Below the pieces are notes generated by a model that saw only the letters and a list, made by a program, of their open reading frames with translations, was not told the DNA's origin and made no database searches. A program made the position numbers and the translations under genes. A DNA stretch of 64,000 bases, taken from NCBI GenBank assembly GCA_918262735.1, contig CAKJYJ010000003.1, positions 210,883-274,882 of the forward strand. Reading direction: 5' to 3'. This DNA is from Clostridiales bacterium. GTDB taxonomy: Bacteria; Bacillota; Clostridia; Christensenellales; UBA1242. This document shows positions 1 through 9,512 of the stretch, one piece after another; the stretch's first letter is position 1; every line of letters begins with the position of its first letter.

Positions 1-1
1 C

Positions 2-562
2 AGCAATTACTCTTTTGGCAACTCAGCTAAGAATGTTGAACTTAGACAATCATTAGATAATTTAACAACAGAAGAATTATATAACACTGCTTGCAGTTTT
101 GGTGGAAATATTAACGTAGATAAAAATAATAGAAGACGGTTAATTAGATATATTGAAAAACAAACCAATGGTAATTTTGTGAACAATAATAGTGTAAACA
201 TCAAATACCCTTATTTATTGTTTGGTATATGTGATGACCGTCAGCTTATTTATGACAGAATCAATAGTAGAGTTAATAAAATGGTTGACGATGGTTTAAT
301 TGACGAGCTAAATCAATTGTTATCAATTAAAGGAATAGAAAATTCACTTTGTATGAAGGCAATTGGGTATAAAGAACTTATTCCATATGTAAATGGTGAG
401 GCAACATTAAACGATTGTTTGAATATTCTTAAACAAAAAACAAGAAATTATGCAAAAAGACAAATAACATATATGAATCAATTTGATAATATTATAAAAA
501 TCAATTTTTGCGGAACAATTGAAACCTCTAAAAAAATATATGAATATATATATTCAAAATAG
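2..562 (+). CDS. miaA: tRNA dimethylallyltransferase MiaA, 3' part
   Basis: The window opens inside this gene: the frame is open from base 2, so the GTG at 179 in the ORF track is internal. The visible C-terminal part is about 186 residues. It carries the MiaA signatures GLIDELNQLL, MKAIGYKELI and TRNYAKRQITY. MiaA transfers a dimethylallyl group from DMAPP to N6 of A37 in tRNAs that read UNN codons. The N-terminal P-loop lies outside the window. The next gene, of the methionine gamma-lyase family, is a common neighbour of miaA in Firmicutes. No hfq lies between them here. Confidence 0.95.
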   Translation, partial: SNYSFGNSAKNVELRQSLDNLTTEELYNTACSFGGNINVDKNNRRRLIRYIEKQTNGNFVNNNSVNIKYPYLLFGICDDRQLIYDRINSRVNKMVDDGLIDELNQLLSIKGIENSLCMKAIGYKELIPYVNGEATLNDCLNILKQKTRNYAKRQITYMNQFDNIIKINFCGTIETSKKIYEYIYSK

Positions 563-617
563 ACAAACAAAATAAATCAATTACTAAATTACTACTTTTC
601 TAATATTGGGAGATAAA

Positions 618-1853
618 ATGAATAAAGATAAATTTATTAAAGATTGTGAAAATGAATTAAGAGAAAGATTTGAAGAACTTGATGAAATATCATTTTATAA
701 TCAAAAGAAAATTTTAAGAGCATTCCAAAATAACAATGTGGAACTAAGGCATTTTTACGGCTCAACAGGCTATGGTAATAGTGATGTTGGCAGAGACACA
801 CTAAACAAAGTATTTGCCGAGATTTTCGGCTGTGAAAGTGCTGTTGTTTCACCACTTATAACTTGTGGAACACACGCATTGTATTTGGCGCTCTCTGCTG
901 TTTTAAGACCCGGAAATAAAATTTTATCAATAACCGGTTCTCCATATGACACATTAATTGATGCAATAAATGGTAATGAAAATGGTGATATTGGAAGTCT
1001 GAAAGATTTTAACATTAGTTTTTCACAAATTGAATTAACATCCGACGGACATATTGACATTGAAAAAATGAATAAACTTATTGGCGAAAGTATGCCCAAT
1101 ATGATTTATATTCAACGCTCAAGAGGATATAGTTTAAGAGACGCCTTATCTGTTAATGAAATAAAAATCGCTATAGATAATGTTAGGAAACTTAATAAAG
1201 ATTGTTATATTTTTGTTGACAATTGTTACTGCGAATTCGTTGAAAAAACCGAACCATCTGCAATTGGTGCCGATCTTGTTGCCGGTTCTCTTTGCAAAAA
1301 TCCTGGTGGTGGACTGGTTCCAACTGGTGGGTATGTTGCAGGAACAAAACGAGCAATCAACCTTGTTGAAAGAAGATTGACAGCACCATCAATAGGAATT
1401 GAAGTTGGTTCTTATGAACCGGGATATAGATTATTTTACCAGGGTTTATTTGTTAGCCCAGACGTTGTTAAAAATATAATTAAGGGGAATTATCTTGTTG
1501 GAAAGGTCATGGAAAAACTTGGCTATACAGTTTTCCCAAATTCAAACAAAAAGAGTTATGATATTGTTAAGTCAATTATATTTAATACAGAAGATGAGTT
1601 AATTAAGTTTGTTCAAATAATACAAAAATGTAGTCCGGTTGACAGCAATGCCGTTCCAATGCCATGGAATATGCCCGGATATGAGGACAAGGTAATTATG
1701 GCTGCCGGAACATTTGTTCAGGGTGCATCAATTGAACTATCTTGCGATAGCCCAATACGCGCTCCATACATTGCATATTTCCAGGGCGGATTAACCTACG
1801 ACCATCTAAAAATTGTTGCTGAAGAACTGTTAGATGTTTATGCAAAGAATTAA
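618..1853 (+). CDS. Methionine gamma-lyase family PLP-dependent protein (YnbB-like)
   Basis: This 411-residue protein matches the Met_gamma_lyase / aluminium-resistance family (B. subtilis YnbB), a fold-type I PLP enzyme group. The segment AGSLCKNPGGG supplies the probable Schiff-base lysine, and the N-terminal HFYGSTGYG and later SYEPGYRLFYQG are family-like. I chose ATG 618 because GGGAG lies just upstream; the TTG at 606 in the ORF track precedes that site and has none of its own. The true substrate of the family is poorly defined, so the name is a family label. The gene follows miaA and ends at a strong terminator shared with lexA. Confidence 0.88.
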   Translation: MNKDKFIKDCENELRERFEELDEISFYNQKKILRAFQNNNVELRHFYGSTGYGNSDVGRDTLNKVFAEIFGCESAVVSPLITCGTHALYLALSAVLRPGNKILSITGSPYDTLIDAINGNENGDIGSLKDFNISFSQIELTSDGHIDIEKMNKLIGESMPNMIYIQRSRGYSLRDALSVNEIKIAIDNVRKLNKDCYIFVDNCYCEFVEKTEPSAIGADLVAGSLCKNPGGGLVPTGGYVAGTKRAINLVERRLTAPSIGIEVGSYEPGYRLFYQGLFVSPDVVKNIIKGNYLVGKVMEKLGYTVFPNSNKKSYDIVKSIIFNTEDELIKFVQIIQKCSPVDSNAVPMPWNMPGYEDKVIMAAGTFVQGASIELSCDSPIRAPYIAYFQGGLTYDHLKIVAEELLDVYAKN

Positions 1854-1887
1854 AAAAAGGTATGTTAATAACTAACATACCTTTTTT
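1854..1887. terminator. Bidirectional intrinsic terminator
   Basis: AAGGTATGTTA and TAACATACCTT pair perfectly around a 5-nt loop. The stem is flanked by A and T runs, so it can serve both the ynbB-like gene and the convergent lexA. Confidence 0.9.
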
Positions 1888-1903
1888 ATGCAATAATCTT
1901 TCA

Positions 1904-2515
1904 TTAAATAAATCTTTTAACAGAGCCCACAACCTTACCAATTATTTCACACTCTGTTGTGTATATAGGTGAGTAAAGTGGGTTTTGTGGTTGAAGCCTT
2001 ATTCTTTTGCCATCATTATAATACGTTTTAACTGTTGAATAACCGTCTAAATAGGCAACTACGATTTCTCCGTTTTCTGCATAGTTTTGTTTTTTTACAA
2101 CAACATAGTCACCATCATCTATGCCTATGTCAACCATGCTATCACCAGATATTTTAAGCATAAATAGTTCTTCATTTGTTCCAAACAAAGATTTTGATAT
2201 AATAAACTCTTCCTCTAAATTTTCAACAGCAAGAATTGGAATGCCAGCAGCAACTTTGCCAACAAGCGGAATCTTTATAACGTTTTGTTTTAACCTGGCA
2301 TCTTTATCTGTGATATCAATACTTCTGTTTTTTGACTCAGATCTGGTTAATAAATTATCTTTTTCAAGGGAATCAAGATATTTTTTTATTGAATTGGTTG
2401 ATTTTATATTCACACCTTTGGCAATTTCCCTGTATGATGGGGGATAGCCGTTTTTATCTATAAAATCCTTTATGTAGTTCAATATTTCTTCTCTTTTTAT
2501 TTCACCTTTTCTCAT
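1904..2515 (-). CDS. lexA: SOS repressor LexA
   Basis: A 203-residue protein with an N-terminal winged helix (GYPPSYREIAKGVNIKSTNSIKKYL) and a C-terminal S24 autoprotease domain. The Ala-Gly cleavage site is visible in KVAAGIP, the catalytic serine in SGDSMVD and the lysine in STVKTYY, so self-cleavage should be intact. It represses SOS genes until RecA filaments stimulate cleavage. It has its own promoter and a TGGAG ribosome-binding site. Confidence 0.96.
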   Translation of the reverse strand: MRKGEIKREEILNYIKDFIDKNGYPPSYREIAKGVNIKSTNSIKKYLDSLEKDNLLTRSESKNRSIDITDKDARLKQNVIKIPLVGKVAAGIPILAVENLEEEFIISKSLFGTNEELFMLKISGDSMVDIGIDDGDYVVVKKQNYAENGEIVVAYLDGYSTVKTYYNDGKRIRLQPQNPLYSPIYTTECEIIGKVVGSVKRFI

Positions 2516-2535
2516 AAGTTACTCCATTTTAGTGT

Positions 2536-2564
2536 ATTGTAGCAAAATAAAAACCAAAAGTCAA
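2536..2564 (-). promoter_or_regulatory. lexA promoter
   Basis: On the minus strand TTGACT (2559-2564) and TACAAT (2536-2541) are separated by exactly 17 nt. The -35 box lies inside the 3' arm of the upstream terminator. It is adjacent to the palindrome CAAAC-ATTT-GTTTG, a possible but unproven LexA operator. Confidence 0.75.
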
Positions 2565-2582
2565 ACATTTGTTTGCTTTTGG
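2544..2582 (-). terminator. Terminator of the PadR-domain gene
   Basis: Reading the minus strand, CCAAAAG-CAAAC and GTTTG-A-CTTTTGG form a stem with a 4-nt loop, followed by TTTTTATTTT. It starts 11 bases after the stop codon of the 552-residue gene. Confidence 0.85.
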
Positions 2583-2593
2583 CATTTATAAAT

Positions 2594-4252
2594 TTAATTC
2601 AAATTAAACCATTTTGTTACAAGTTTTATTGAAAAATAATAAACAAAATAGGTTAGAGCAATAATTGATAGATATACAAATGAGATAATATAATTGCCAA
2701 AATTTGAAAAACTAAATCCACAAAACATATTTATTGCAAGTATTATTGGAACCATAACAGCAGATATTATGCATAAATTTGAATTCATTTTTAACAAATT
2801 ATTCTTTGGCATTTGTTTTTGTGGAAACTTATTATAATTAAACAAACAGATTAGGAATATAACAAGTAGAATAAGGGGATAAACAAAGAATGTAATCCAT
2901 TTATTCATATAAACATTATTATTTCCAATCAGAATAATTCCCATTAAGAGTGAAAGCACAGAATAAAAACCAAAAACAAATAACGACAACAACATGTTTA
3001 ATTTATTAATCTTAATCATATTAATATTGTTTGCCGATTTTTTTAATGTTTTTTGATAAGGTTTGAACTTAATATTCTGTTGCTTGTAAAAATCTTCCAA
3101 ATCTTTGTAAGTTGTTAATTCGTATTTTTTATCAATAAACTCCAACCCCTGATTATCAGAGTTGTTTTTGCTTTTTTCATACAACTCTTTAACCCTATCT
3201 TCATAGTTGCTTTCGTAGTTATCACTACCAATTGAATTGCCTGAAACATAAAACTCAAAACGTCTAGATTGATATGGTTTTGATTTTGGCAAATCTTTTA
3301 CCTCAATTCTGTCTGTTATAAAAACACCATCATCACTCTTGGTTTCGGGTTCTATTATTTTATTATCAGTGAATAGAGGAGAAGTATCTTGAGATGTTAT
3401 GTCTTCCTCTGTGGTTTGTATAACGTCATTCGTTAACACATCATTATTCTGTTCAACATATGAATCATTATCTAAAACAGCCTCATTTTCAATACATTCT
3501 GGGTTTTCATCAATAGACTCTTGGGAATTACTTGTTGAATAATTGTCGTTATGCGTAATACTATCATCTAATTTTTCAACATATCTTTTTTGTTCAACAG
3601 CATTAACATTAGATAAACTGTCACTAAAACTCCTATTCTTTCTAATGTATTCAAATTTACTGTATTTAACAGGTGTGTCATCTTTTTCAAATTCAGTTAA
3701 TATTGGGCTTTGATTTGTTTTTTTATATTCATCTGGCACTTCGACCGTTTTATTAACAGAATCATCATTTTCATAATCTGGAATATTAACTATAGTTTGT
3801 TTTGAGAATAAGTCAAATTGAATAAAAGCATTATCATTTTGCACAGAATTATTTGGTTGCTGTTGCACTTTTTCATCTTGTTTTTCAACCCTTGATGACA
3901 AATTAAATAAGTTTTCTTGTTGAAGCACCTTTGTTGCGTTTTCGTCAACAGAATCATTTTTTACTGCAGATATTGCGTTCGTTTCCCATTTTTCTAAATG
4001 CTTTTTCCCAAGGTCGGTGAGGTGATAGTAGTGTCTGCGTCCACCAATTTCACTTTCTCTCCAATATGATGAAATTAAGGATTGTTCTTCCATTCGCTTA
4101 AGATTACTATATAAACTTGGTTGTTTAATAGAAACTTTACCATTTGTATTCCTTAAAACCTCATCGATAATTTCATACCCATATTTGTCTCGTTCTTTCA
4201 AACAAGATAAAATAGTTGTTGATAACTGTCCTTTTGGTATTTCTTCGTACAT
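2594..4252 (-). CDS. PadR-type winged-helix domain fused to a C-terminal membrane region
   Basis: 552 residues. Residues 1-90 are a PadR-family DNA-binding domain (KYGYEIIDEVL, SLYSNLKRMEEQSLI, GGRRHYYHLTDLGKKHLEKWE). Residues 95-340 are acidic, Asn/Ser/Thr-rich and apparently disordered. Residues 340-400 are charged. The last 140 or so carry four hydrophobic segments, including LLSLFVFGFYSVLSLLMGIILI and IISFVYLSIIALTYFVYYF. PadR proteins are usually about 110-180 residues and soluble, so a membrane-tethered regulator is unusual; function is unknown. Start ATG 4252 follows AAAGGAT. Confidence 0.72.
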   Translation of the reverse strand: MYEEIPKGQLSTTILSCLKERDKYGYEIIDEVLRNTNGKVSIKQPSLYSNLKRMEEQSLISSYWRESEIGGRRHYYHLTDLGKKHLEKWETNAISAVKNDSVDENATKVLQQENLFNLSSRVEKQDEKVQQQPNNSVQNDNAFIQFDLFSKQTIVNIPDYENDDSVNKTVEVPDEYKKTNQSPILTEFEKDDTPVKYSKFEYIRKNRSFSDSLSNVNAVEQKRYVEKLDDSITHNDNYSTSNSQESIDENPECIENEAVLDNDSYVEQNNDVLTNDVIQTTEEDITSQDTSPLFTDNKIIEPETKSDDGVFITDRIEVKDLPKSKPYQSRRFEFYVSGNSIGSDNYESNYEDRVKELYEKSKNNSDNQGLEFIDKKYELTTYKDLEDFYKQQNIKFKPYQKTLKKSANNINMIKINKLNMLLSLFVFGFYSVLSLLMGIILIGNNNVYMNKWITFFVYPLILLVIFLICLFNYNKFPQKQMPKNNLLKMNSNLCIISAVMVPIILAINMFCGFSFSNFGNYIISFVYLSIIALTYFVYYFSIKLVTKWFNLN

Positions 4253-4392
4253 CCTTAATTTATCCTTTTGTTATAATTATATTAGTTCTACCAGCAAAAC
4301 TGTGAATATATCTTTATAGATATATTATATCAAACAAACATAAAAGTCAATAAATTTGAACAATCAAATCAAGAAATAACACCGTTTATATT

Positions 4393-4420
4393 TTGAATAT
4401 ACAATATTTTGTGTTAAAAT
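4393..4420 (+). promoter_or_regulatory. Promoter of the metallopeptidase gene, leaderless configuration
   Basis: TTGAAT (4393-4398), a 16-nt spacer and TAAAAT (4415-4420) end 6 bases before GTG 4427. No Shine-Dalgarno sequence is possible in that space. Confidence 0.55.
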
Positions 4421-4426
4421 ATTAGC

Positions 4427-5074
4427 GTGATTTATAAACTGATTAGAGAAACACGAAAAACACTAGTAATAAAAATTCAGGATAATGGTGAAATAATTGT
4501 TAAAGCCCCAAAAAAATGTAGCATTGCTTTTATTAATAATTTTATACACCAAAAACAGAATTGGATAGAAAAAAGAATTGAATTGGTAAAGGAAAAAAAC
4601 ATAATTTACCAAGATTTTTTTGCACTAAATAAAGTAATGCTATTTGGAACAGAGTATTCTGTTTTTGATTTCGGAAATCATTATACAGTTAGCGACTATT
4701 ATATTAAACATACCAAATCATCAAACAAATTAAAAGTGCTAAAAGCTTTTTATACAAAACTTGCTAATCAATATATACTGGCAAGATGTGAAAAATTCGC
4801 AAATGAACTAAACTTAAAATACAAAAATGCTTCAATAATTTCAGCCAGAAAAAAATGGGGTAGTTGCAATAACCTTAAACATCTTAAGTTTAATTTTAGG
4901 TTGATTATGCTACCTTATAGGCTAATCGACTATGTTATTTGTCATGAATTATGTCATACAAAACAATTAAACCACAGTAAAGAATTTTGGAGACTACTAT
5001 CACAGCTCGGATTTAACAAAAATGAAATTAAAAAAGAATTTGAACCATATAACTTTACTTTAAGCTTGCTATAA
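4427..5074 (+). CDS. YgjP/WLM-type metallopeptidase (DUF45 family)
   Basis: 215 residues. The zinc motif HELCHTKQLNHSKEFW is the HExxH signature of the YgjP/DUF45 (M48-like) family. It is preceded by the family-typical ARKKWGSC and LPYRLIDYVICHELCH. The N-terminal half is the usual beta-rich domain. These proteins are predicted zinc proteases whose substrates are largely unknown, and they often sit beside restriction or repair genes, though not here. The start is GTG 4427, very close to the predicted transcription start. The 3' end overlaps the convergent rluA-type gene by six bases. Confidence 0.82.
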   Translation: MIYKLIRETRKTLVIKIQDNGEIIVKAPKKCSIAFINNFIHQKQNWIEKRIELVKEKNIIYQDFFALNKVMLFGTEYSVFDFGNHYTVSDYYIKHTKSSNKLKVLKAFYTKLANQYILARCEKFANELNLKYKNASIISARKKWGSCNNLKHLKFNFRLIMLPYRLIDYVICHELCHTKQLNHSKEFWRLLSQLGFNKNEIKKEFEPYNFTLSLL

Positions 5075-5959
5075 TTCAACATTAAATGCATTCTTAAAAT
5101 CATCTGGAAAATCAACGGATAACGCAATTTCCTTATTTGTAAAGGGATTAACGATTTTTAATTCTTTGCAAATTAGGGCAGTATGAGAAATCCTATCACT
5201 ACTTACGCCATAAAGAGAATCACCAAGAAGTGGATGATTAATTGACGAAAGATGTAGCCTAATTTGATGAGTTCTTCCGCGTTCGATGGTAATTCTACAC
5301 AATGTATTATTTCCATCAAAAAGAACGGGCGAAACGTAGGTTGTTGCAGGCTTACCAGAATCTGAAACAATCCTTTTCCTGTCGTTATATCCTTTATTGC
5401 CAATAATTGTGTCAATTTTTTTATCTATTGTCATATTTTCATCAATTCTTCCTGTAACAATAGCATAATATACTTTAGATATAAGTTGTTTATCAAGCGA
5501 TAATCTATTTGAAATAACGCTATGCTTAGCAACAACAAAAAGCCCGCAAGTCTCCATATCTAAACGACCAACAATCCGAACAACAAAATTGGGGTCTTTT
5601 TTTATCATGTAACTTAAAATGGCACCGGACATATTTTCGGTGTAGTGCGATTTTGAAGGTGAAATACTAATACCACTTGGCTTATTCACAACTAGCACAT
5701 CATCATCTTCATACACAATGTTTAGTGGTATGGTACATAGCATAATACCAGTTGTTGTGTTTGGGTTTTTGCAAAGCTTCAATATATCATTATCGTTCAC
5801 ATAATAATCACTATGGGCAACTTGGTCATTTTTTAATATATATCCTTCTTTTTTTCGCAAGTTCTTTATATAGTTTTCACTATATCCTATTCGCCTTAAA
5901 TATGAGTATATTTTTTCTTTGTTTTGTGCGTTACTTACTTTTATTACATTATATTCCAT
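5069..5959 (-). CDS. RluA-family pseudouridine synthase
   Basis: 296 residues with an N-terminal S4-like segment (YSLRRIGYSENYIKNLRKKEG, partly visible) and the RluA catalytic core. The catalytic aspartate lies in VGRLDMETCGLFVVAK, where the usual HRLD reads GRLD. The C-terminal RTHQIRLHLSSINHPLLGDSLYG is a clear family signature. It isomerises uridines in rRNA or tRNA; the exact site cannot be told from sequence. It converges on the metallopeptidase gene. Confidence 0.88.
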   Translation of the reverse strand: MEYNVIKVSNAQNKEKIYSYLRRIGYSENYIKNLRKKEGYILKNDQVAHSDYYVNDNDILKLCKNPNTTTGIMLCTIPLNIVYEDDDVLVVNKPSGISISPSKSHYTENMSGAILSYMIKKDPNFVVRIVGRLDMETCGLFVVAKHSVISNRLSLDKQLISKVYYAIVTGRIDENMTIDKKIDTIIGNKGYNDRKRIVSDSGKPATTYVSPVLFDGNNTLCRITIERGRTHQIRLHLSSINHPLLGDSLYGVSSDRISHTALICKELKIVNPFTNKEIALSVDFPDDFKNAFNVEL

Positions 5960-6012
5960 ATCTTTTCCAATTAAAAAGAAGGTTAGTTTATTGCCTTCTT
6001 TTTTACAATTTA

Positions 6013-8388
6013 TTAATTTTTTAGGTTCAGACCTATCTTTTTCATATGTTCAAGTATTCTATAATTAAATGTATCAATATCATTTGCTGTAAGCGTTTTT
6101 TCTAAACTGCAAATATTAAACTTAAATGTGTATGCTGAATAATCTCCAAGTTCTTTTGAATTAAAAATATCTGTTAGTTTGTAAGACCACACCATTTTTG
6201 CCTTAAACTCATTGATATGCCTTTCTATTTCGGAATACTTCATTCCTTTTGGAACAAGGAAAGTATAGTCTATGTTAACATCTTGGAATTTGCTTACTTT
6301 TTTAACTTTATTTTTAATTTCTTCTGATGTTGCAAGCTTATTCAAATCAACCTCTAGCACAGCCATATTAAACCTTTTATCTATTGACATTTTTACGCTT
6401 GGATGAATTAAACCAAAATAACCAATTTCTTTATCAGCAGATACTATTGTGGTTGAATTTACTGGGTGAACAAAAGGTATATTTGATTTTTCAGTTCCTA
6501 TTGAAACTGCAACATTATATATGTTCCGTGTGATATCTAATAGTATTTCTTTTAATCTAAAGAATAACTGTTCACTGGTTTGATTTTGACTTGCAATACA
6601 TATTCCAAGATGGTTTTCTTCTATTGCTAAATTATTTTCGTCCAAACCAGTTACACATCTTCCAATTTCAAAAATGTTAATATTATCAAAGCTATTTTTA
6701 TTTTCACTCATAAATTTAACAAGCGTTGGAACAATTTGAGACCTTATTCCAGATTGTCCGGCAATAGAGGAGTCAACCAAAGATAAATATGTGTTTGTTT
6801 CAATTCCGTTTTTCTTATTAAACTCGTCATAATTCCAAAGATATGAATGTAACTCATTCATGCCATATTTTTCTGCAAGAAGATACTTTGTTTTATATTC
6901 ATTTAGGTGCGTGATGTTTTGTTCAACTGCCTCAACATTCATTGAAATTGGCATTTCTTCAATGTTGTCATATCCATAACTACGAGCAACCTCTTCAACC
7001 AAATCTTCCTTTATTGAAATATCTTTTGTTGCTCTAAAAGAAGGAACCTCAACTAACAATTCTTTTTCGCAATCCTTAACAATGAAATCTAATTTTTCAA
7101 GTGTATTAATTATGTCTTCCTTAGAAATATTAACGCCAATTCTCTTGGAAATAAACTCTGGAGTTATTGAAATTGTAACCTTATTATAATGTTTGTTATA
7201 AACATCGGTTAGTGAAGATGTTACTTTAACATCTTTGTCTATTTCTCTCAATATATATAGCAATCTTGCAATTGCAATTGTTGTTATTTCTGGGTCCAAT
7301 GACTTTTCATATCTCAAACTCGCATCCGTTTTTAATCCGATTGCTGTTGATGTCACACGAATAGCCTTTGAATCAAAGTTCGCAGACTCCAATAGTAGTG
7401 AAGTTGTGTTGTCTGTTATTCCAGACAACTTGCCACCTTTTATCCCCGCAATTGCAACAGGAGTGTCATTACTATCACAAATTAATGGTGCATCTTGAGG
7501 AATTTCATGTTCCTCTCCCTCTAATGTTAGTAGTTTAATTCCTTTTTTAGCTGAGTTTACATGAATTCCTTTAACAATATTTTTATCAAAAGCGTGCATT
7601 GGTTGGCCTAATTCAAGCATCATATAATTAGTTAAGTCTGTTAATAGGTTAATGTCTCTCATACCACAGTACATCAAGCGAATTTTCATGGTTTGTGGAC
7701 TTACTTTTTTGGTTATATTTTCAACCGCAATTGATGAATATCTGTAACAATCTTTACTATTTACAACTACTTTTAGTGGTTTATTGTTTGAAAAATCATT
7801 TAAGTTAACCAAATTTAATGGTTTTAATTCTCTATTAAACATAGCAGCAAACTCTCTGGCTATTCCGTAATGTCCCCACAAATCTGGTCTGTTGGTTAAT
7901 GATTTGTTATCAATTTCAAAAACAATATCGTCAATAGGAAATACAGTTTTTATGTCTGCGCCAAGGGTAACAGGGAAGTCAATGTCCATAATTCCGGTAT
8001 TATCAGAACCAATGCCTAATTCTTCCTCACTACAACACATTCCAAAACTCTCAACACCTGCAAGTTTGGCCTTTCCCATTTTATGACCAGAAACATAGCT
8101 CCCAATTGGTGCAAGACAAACAGTCATATTTTCTCTTACATTTGGTGCCCCACAAACAATTTGTAAATTCTCCGTGCCATTATTTACTGTTAAAATATGC
8201 AAATGGTCGGAATTTGGGTGTTCGGCAACCTTTTCTATTCTAGCAAAAATAATCCCGCTGGTATTTTTACCTTTTTCTTCATATCCCTCAATTTCAGCAG
8301 TTGTTAGATTGAATTTTTTAATTAGTTCCTCGGTTTCAATTCCGCTTAAATCTACGAATTCTTTAATCCAATTCATTGATATATACAT
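6013..8388 (-). CDS. pheT: Phenylalanyl-tRNA synthetase beta subunit
   Basis: 791 residues, the usual length for bacterial PheT. In order: an EMAP/tRNA-binding domain (about 40-150; HPNSDHLHILTVN), the B3/B4 editing region, the B5 domain, the catalytic-like core and a C-terminal ferredoxin-fold anticodon-binding domain. It pairs with PheS as a heterotetramer that charges tRNA-Phe and edits Tyr-tRNA-Phe. It is cotranscribed with pheS 20 bases upstream, under the T-box. An alternative start at the in-frame ATG four codons later is possible. Confidence 0.97.
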   Translation of the reverse strand: MYISMNWIKEFVDLSGIETEELIKKFNLTTAEIEGYEEKGKNTSGIIFARIEKVAEHPNSDHLHILTVNNGTENLQIVCGAPNVRENMTVCLAPIGSYVSGHKMGKAKLAGVESFGMCCSEEELGIGSDNTGIMDIDFPVTLGADIKTVFPIDDIVFEIDNKSLTNRPDLWGHYGIAREFAAMFNRELKPLNLVNLNDFSNNKPLKVVVNSKDCYRYSSIAVENITKKVSPQTMKIRLMYCGMRDINLLTDLTNYMMLELGQPMHAFDKNIVKGIHVNSAKKGIKLLTLEGEEHEIPQDAPLICDSNDTPVAIAGIKGGKLSGITDNTTSLLLESANFDSKAIRVTSTAIGLKTDASLRYEKSLDPEITTIAIARLLYILREIDKDVKVTSSLTDVYNKHYNKVTISITPEFISKRIGVNISKEDIINTLEKLDFIVKDCEKELLVEVPSFRATKDISIKEDLVEEVARSYGYDNIEEMPISMNVEAVEQNITHLNEYKTKYLLAEKYGMNELHSYLWNYDEFNKKNGIETNTYLSLVDSSIAGQSGIRSQIVPTLVKFMSENKNSFDNINIFEIGRCVTGLDENNLAIEENHLGICIASQNQTSEQLFFRLKEILLDITRNIYNVAVSIGTEKSNIPFVHPVNSTTIVSADKEIGYFGLIHPSVKMSIDKRFNMAVLEVDLNKLATSEEIKNKVKKVSKFQDVNIDYTFLVPKGMKYSEIERHINEFKAKMVWSYKLTDIFNSKELGDYSAYTFKFNICSLEKTLTANDIDTFNYRILEHMKKIGLNLKN

Positions 8389-8408
8389 ATTTCAATATCT
8401 CCCTTTAT

Positions 8409-9437
8409 TTAGGCCTCAACGCCAAACTGATTAAGAACTTTAATGTTTCCACTATTAAGGTACCTAATGTCATCTAGCCCCGTTTTTAACATAACAAGCC
8501 TATCAAATCCCAAACCAAAAGCAAAACCAGAATACTCATCTGGATTTATGCCAGCATTCTTAAACACGTTTGGATGAATCATTCCACAAGGGCATAATTC
8601 TAACCAACCTGTATTCTTACATGTTGAACAACCTCTGCCACCACAGAATGTACACGTGGCATCCATTTCAAAACCTGGTTCAACGAAAGGAAAGAAGCCT
8701 GGACGTAATCTGATATTAATGTCTGTTTTGAAAACTTTTGATAACATTTTTTTCATAAAATATATTAAGTTCGCAACTGAAACATCTTTATCAACAAGCA
8801 TACCTTCCATTTGAAAGAATGTGTTTTCGTGGCTATGATCTAAAGCCTCATTTCTAAAACACCTTCCAGGAAATATTGCTTTAAGTGGACCATTATACTT
8901 CCTTAAAATTCTGTTTTGTGATGCAGACGTGTGGGTTTTTAATAACTCTCCATTTGTAAGCCAAAAGGTGTCTTGCATATCACGCGCTGGGTGGTTTTTA
9001 GGAACATTAACAGCATCAAAGTTATTGAATTCTGTTTCAACCTCATAACCGTCTTCAACGGTAAATCCCATAGAAATAAAAATATCTTCTATTTCTTTTT
9101 GCAAACTAGTTCTTGGGTGCAATGAACCCGTACCGGTTGAAACGGGGAGGGTTATATCAATTTCTTTTTCATTTGCAATTTCAGATTTAACCTTTTCTTC
9201 TTCAAACTTATTTTTAAGGTCATTAATTTTTTGCTCAACATACGTTTTAATTGAATTTATTTTTTGTCCAAAAGCCTTTTTTTCTTCAACAGCTATTTCT
9301 TTTATTTTTGAAAAAAGCTCAGTTATTTTGCCTTTTTTGCCCAGATATAAGACCCTTAAATTTTCTAATTCCTTTGTGTTACTAACTCTCTTTACGTCGT
9401 CGTTAAAACTTAATTCAACTTGCTCTAATTCGTTCAT
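8409..9437 (-). CDS. pheS: Phenylalanyl-tRNA synthetase alpha subunit
   Basis: 342 residues. An N-terminal coiled coil is followed by the class II catalytic core, with motif 2 FRNEALDHSHENTFFQMEG and motif 3 FAFGLGFDRLVML. The Cys-rich stretch CTFCGGRGCSTC is normal for this family. AAGGAG precedes ATG 9437. The operon leader is a T-box, so expression should rise when uncharged tRNA-Phe accumulates. Confidence 0.97.
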   Translation of the reverse strand: MNELEQVELSFNDDVKRVSNTKELENLRVLYLGKKGKITELFSKIKEIAVEEKKAFGQKINSIKTYVEQKINDLKNKFEEEKVKSEIANEKEIDITLPVSTGTGSLHPRTSLQKEIEDIFISMGFTVEDGYEVETEFNNFDAVNVPKNHPARDMQDTFWLTNGELLKTHTSASQNRILRKYNGPLKAIFPGRCFRNEALDHSHENTFFQMEGMLVDKDVSVANLIYFMKKMLSKVFKTDINIRLRPGFFPFVEPGFEMDATCTFCGGRGCSTCKNTGWLELCPCGMIHPNVFKNAGINPDEYSGFAFGLGFDRLVMLKTGLDDIRYLNSGNIKVLNQFGVEA

Positions 9438-9512
9438 AAAATCTCCTTATTGTTAAACTAATTTCATATATAGGAAAACACATGTTTTGTGTTTCATGGT
9501 TAGCATACTCAA

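Noticed and set aside
5069-5074. Overlap of the metallopeptidase and RluA-type genes as a sign of frameshift
   Set aside because: It is a simple tail-to-tail overlap of six bases at the stop codons; both proteins are complete.
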